Positions 63,923 to 64,000 of a stretch of DNA of 64,000 bases are shown here, one piece after another. The first letter of the stretch is position 1. Every line of letters starts with the position of its first letter. A program made the translations under genes and the position numbers. Origin of the DNA: Aspidapion aeneum (taxonomy: Eukaryota > Arthropoda > Insecta > Coleoptera > Brentidae). The DNA lies in NCBI GenBank assembly GCA_963576565.1, contig OY755047.1, positions 28,867,351 through 28,931,350 of the forward strand. The letters run 5' to 3'. The notes beneath the pieces were generated by a model, which was not told the DNA's origin, did no database searches, and was given only the letters and a program-made list of their open reading frames with translations.

Positions 63923-64000
63923 GTACATGTTCATCGCACAATAATTACTATACAGAAAGGGCGAATCTATCATAGCTGGTTTTAATTGTTATTTTTTTAT

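Overview
The window is a stretch of arthropod nuclear DNA, almost certainly insect. It is strongly AT-rich by eye, has short GT-AG introns, and is packed with insect-type transposable elements: Penelope-like, RTE-like non-LTR, BEL/Pao, Helentron-like, Mutator-like, hAT-like and Tc1/mariner-like MITEs, and foldback elements. The order cannot be fixed from the sequence; a beetle is only a guess.

Host genes are few. At the right end (61749-63922, + strand) four phase-compatible exons encode the N-terminal region of C3G/RAPGEF1, a Rap1 guanine-nucleotide exchange factor; the gene runs off the right edge. A candidate first coding exon at 32554-32692 has the right phase to join it, and so does a weaker one at 16564-16600. 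If the 32.5 kb exon is correct, C3G has a ~29 kb intron. That intron contains a complete five-exon minus-strand gene of 242 codons (38778-37174, product not recognised) and a full BEL/Pao retrotransposon.

Layout: 0-1 kb, Penelope-like endonuclease fragment between inverted terminal repeats. 1.6-2.2 kb, a degenerate copy of a repeat carrying a hammerhead ribozyme, split by a small hAT-like element with an 8-bp target duplication. 4.5-5.3 kb, a Helentron-like element with internal tandem repeats. 5.8-25 kb, non-LTR retrotransposon relics, several MITEs, and a run of satellite-like arrays (20-23 kb). 25381-29606, a 4.2 kb Mutator-like element with a 9-bp target duplication that splits an RTE copy and itself carries a foldback palindrome. 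30-36.9 kb, MITEs, a second foldback element, and a pair of ~550-bp dispersed repeats. 37-39.6 kb, the nested gene and a further candidate exon. 40.5-41.9 kb, a 1.4 kb palindrome. 44-45.4 kb, an RTE relic split by a second Helentron-like copy, followed by the copy of the repeat whose hammerhead ribozyme is intact. 46-48.5 kb, hairpins, a tandem array and nested inverted-repeat elements. 49875-57014, the BEL/Pao element. 57-61.7 kb, more MITEs. 61.7 kb to the end, C3G exons.

The most notable items are the minus-strand hammerhead ribozyme at 45107-45154, in which every conserved core base is present; the nearly pristine BEL/Pao element, whose 5' LTR has lost a 33-bp block containing a TATA-like motif; the Mutator-like insertion proved by its target duplication; two foldback elements sharing an internal module; and the nested antisense gene. 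All calls come from reading the sequence; no database search was possible.
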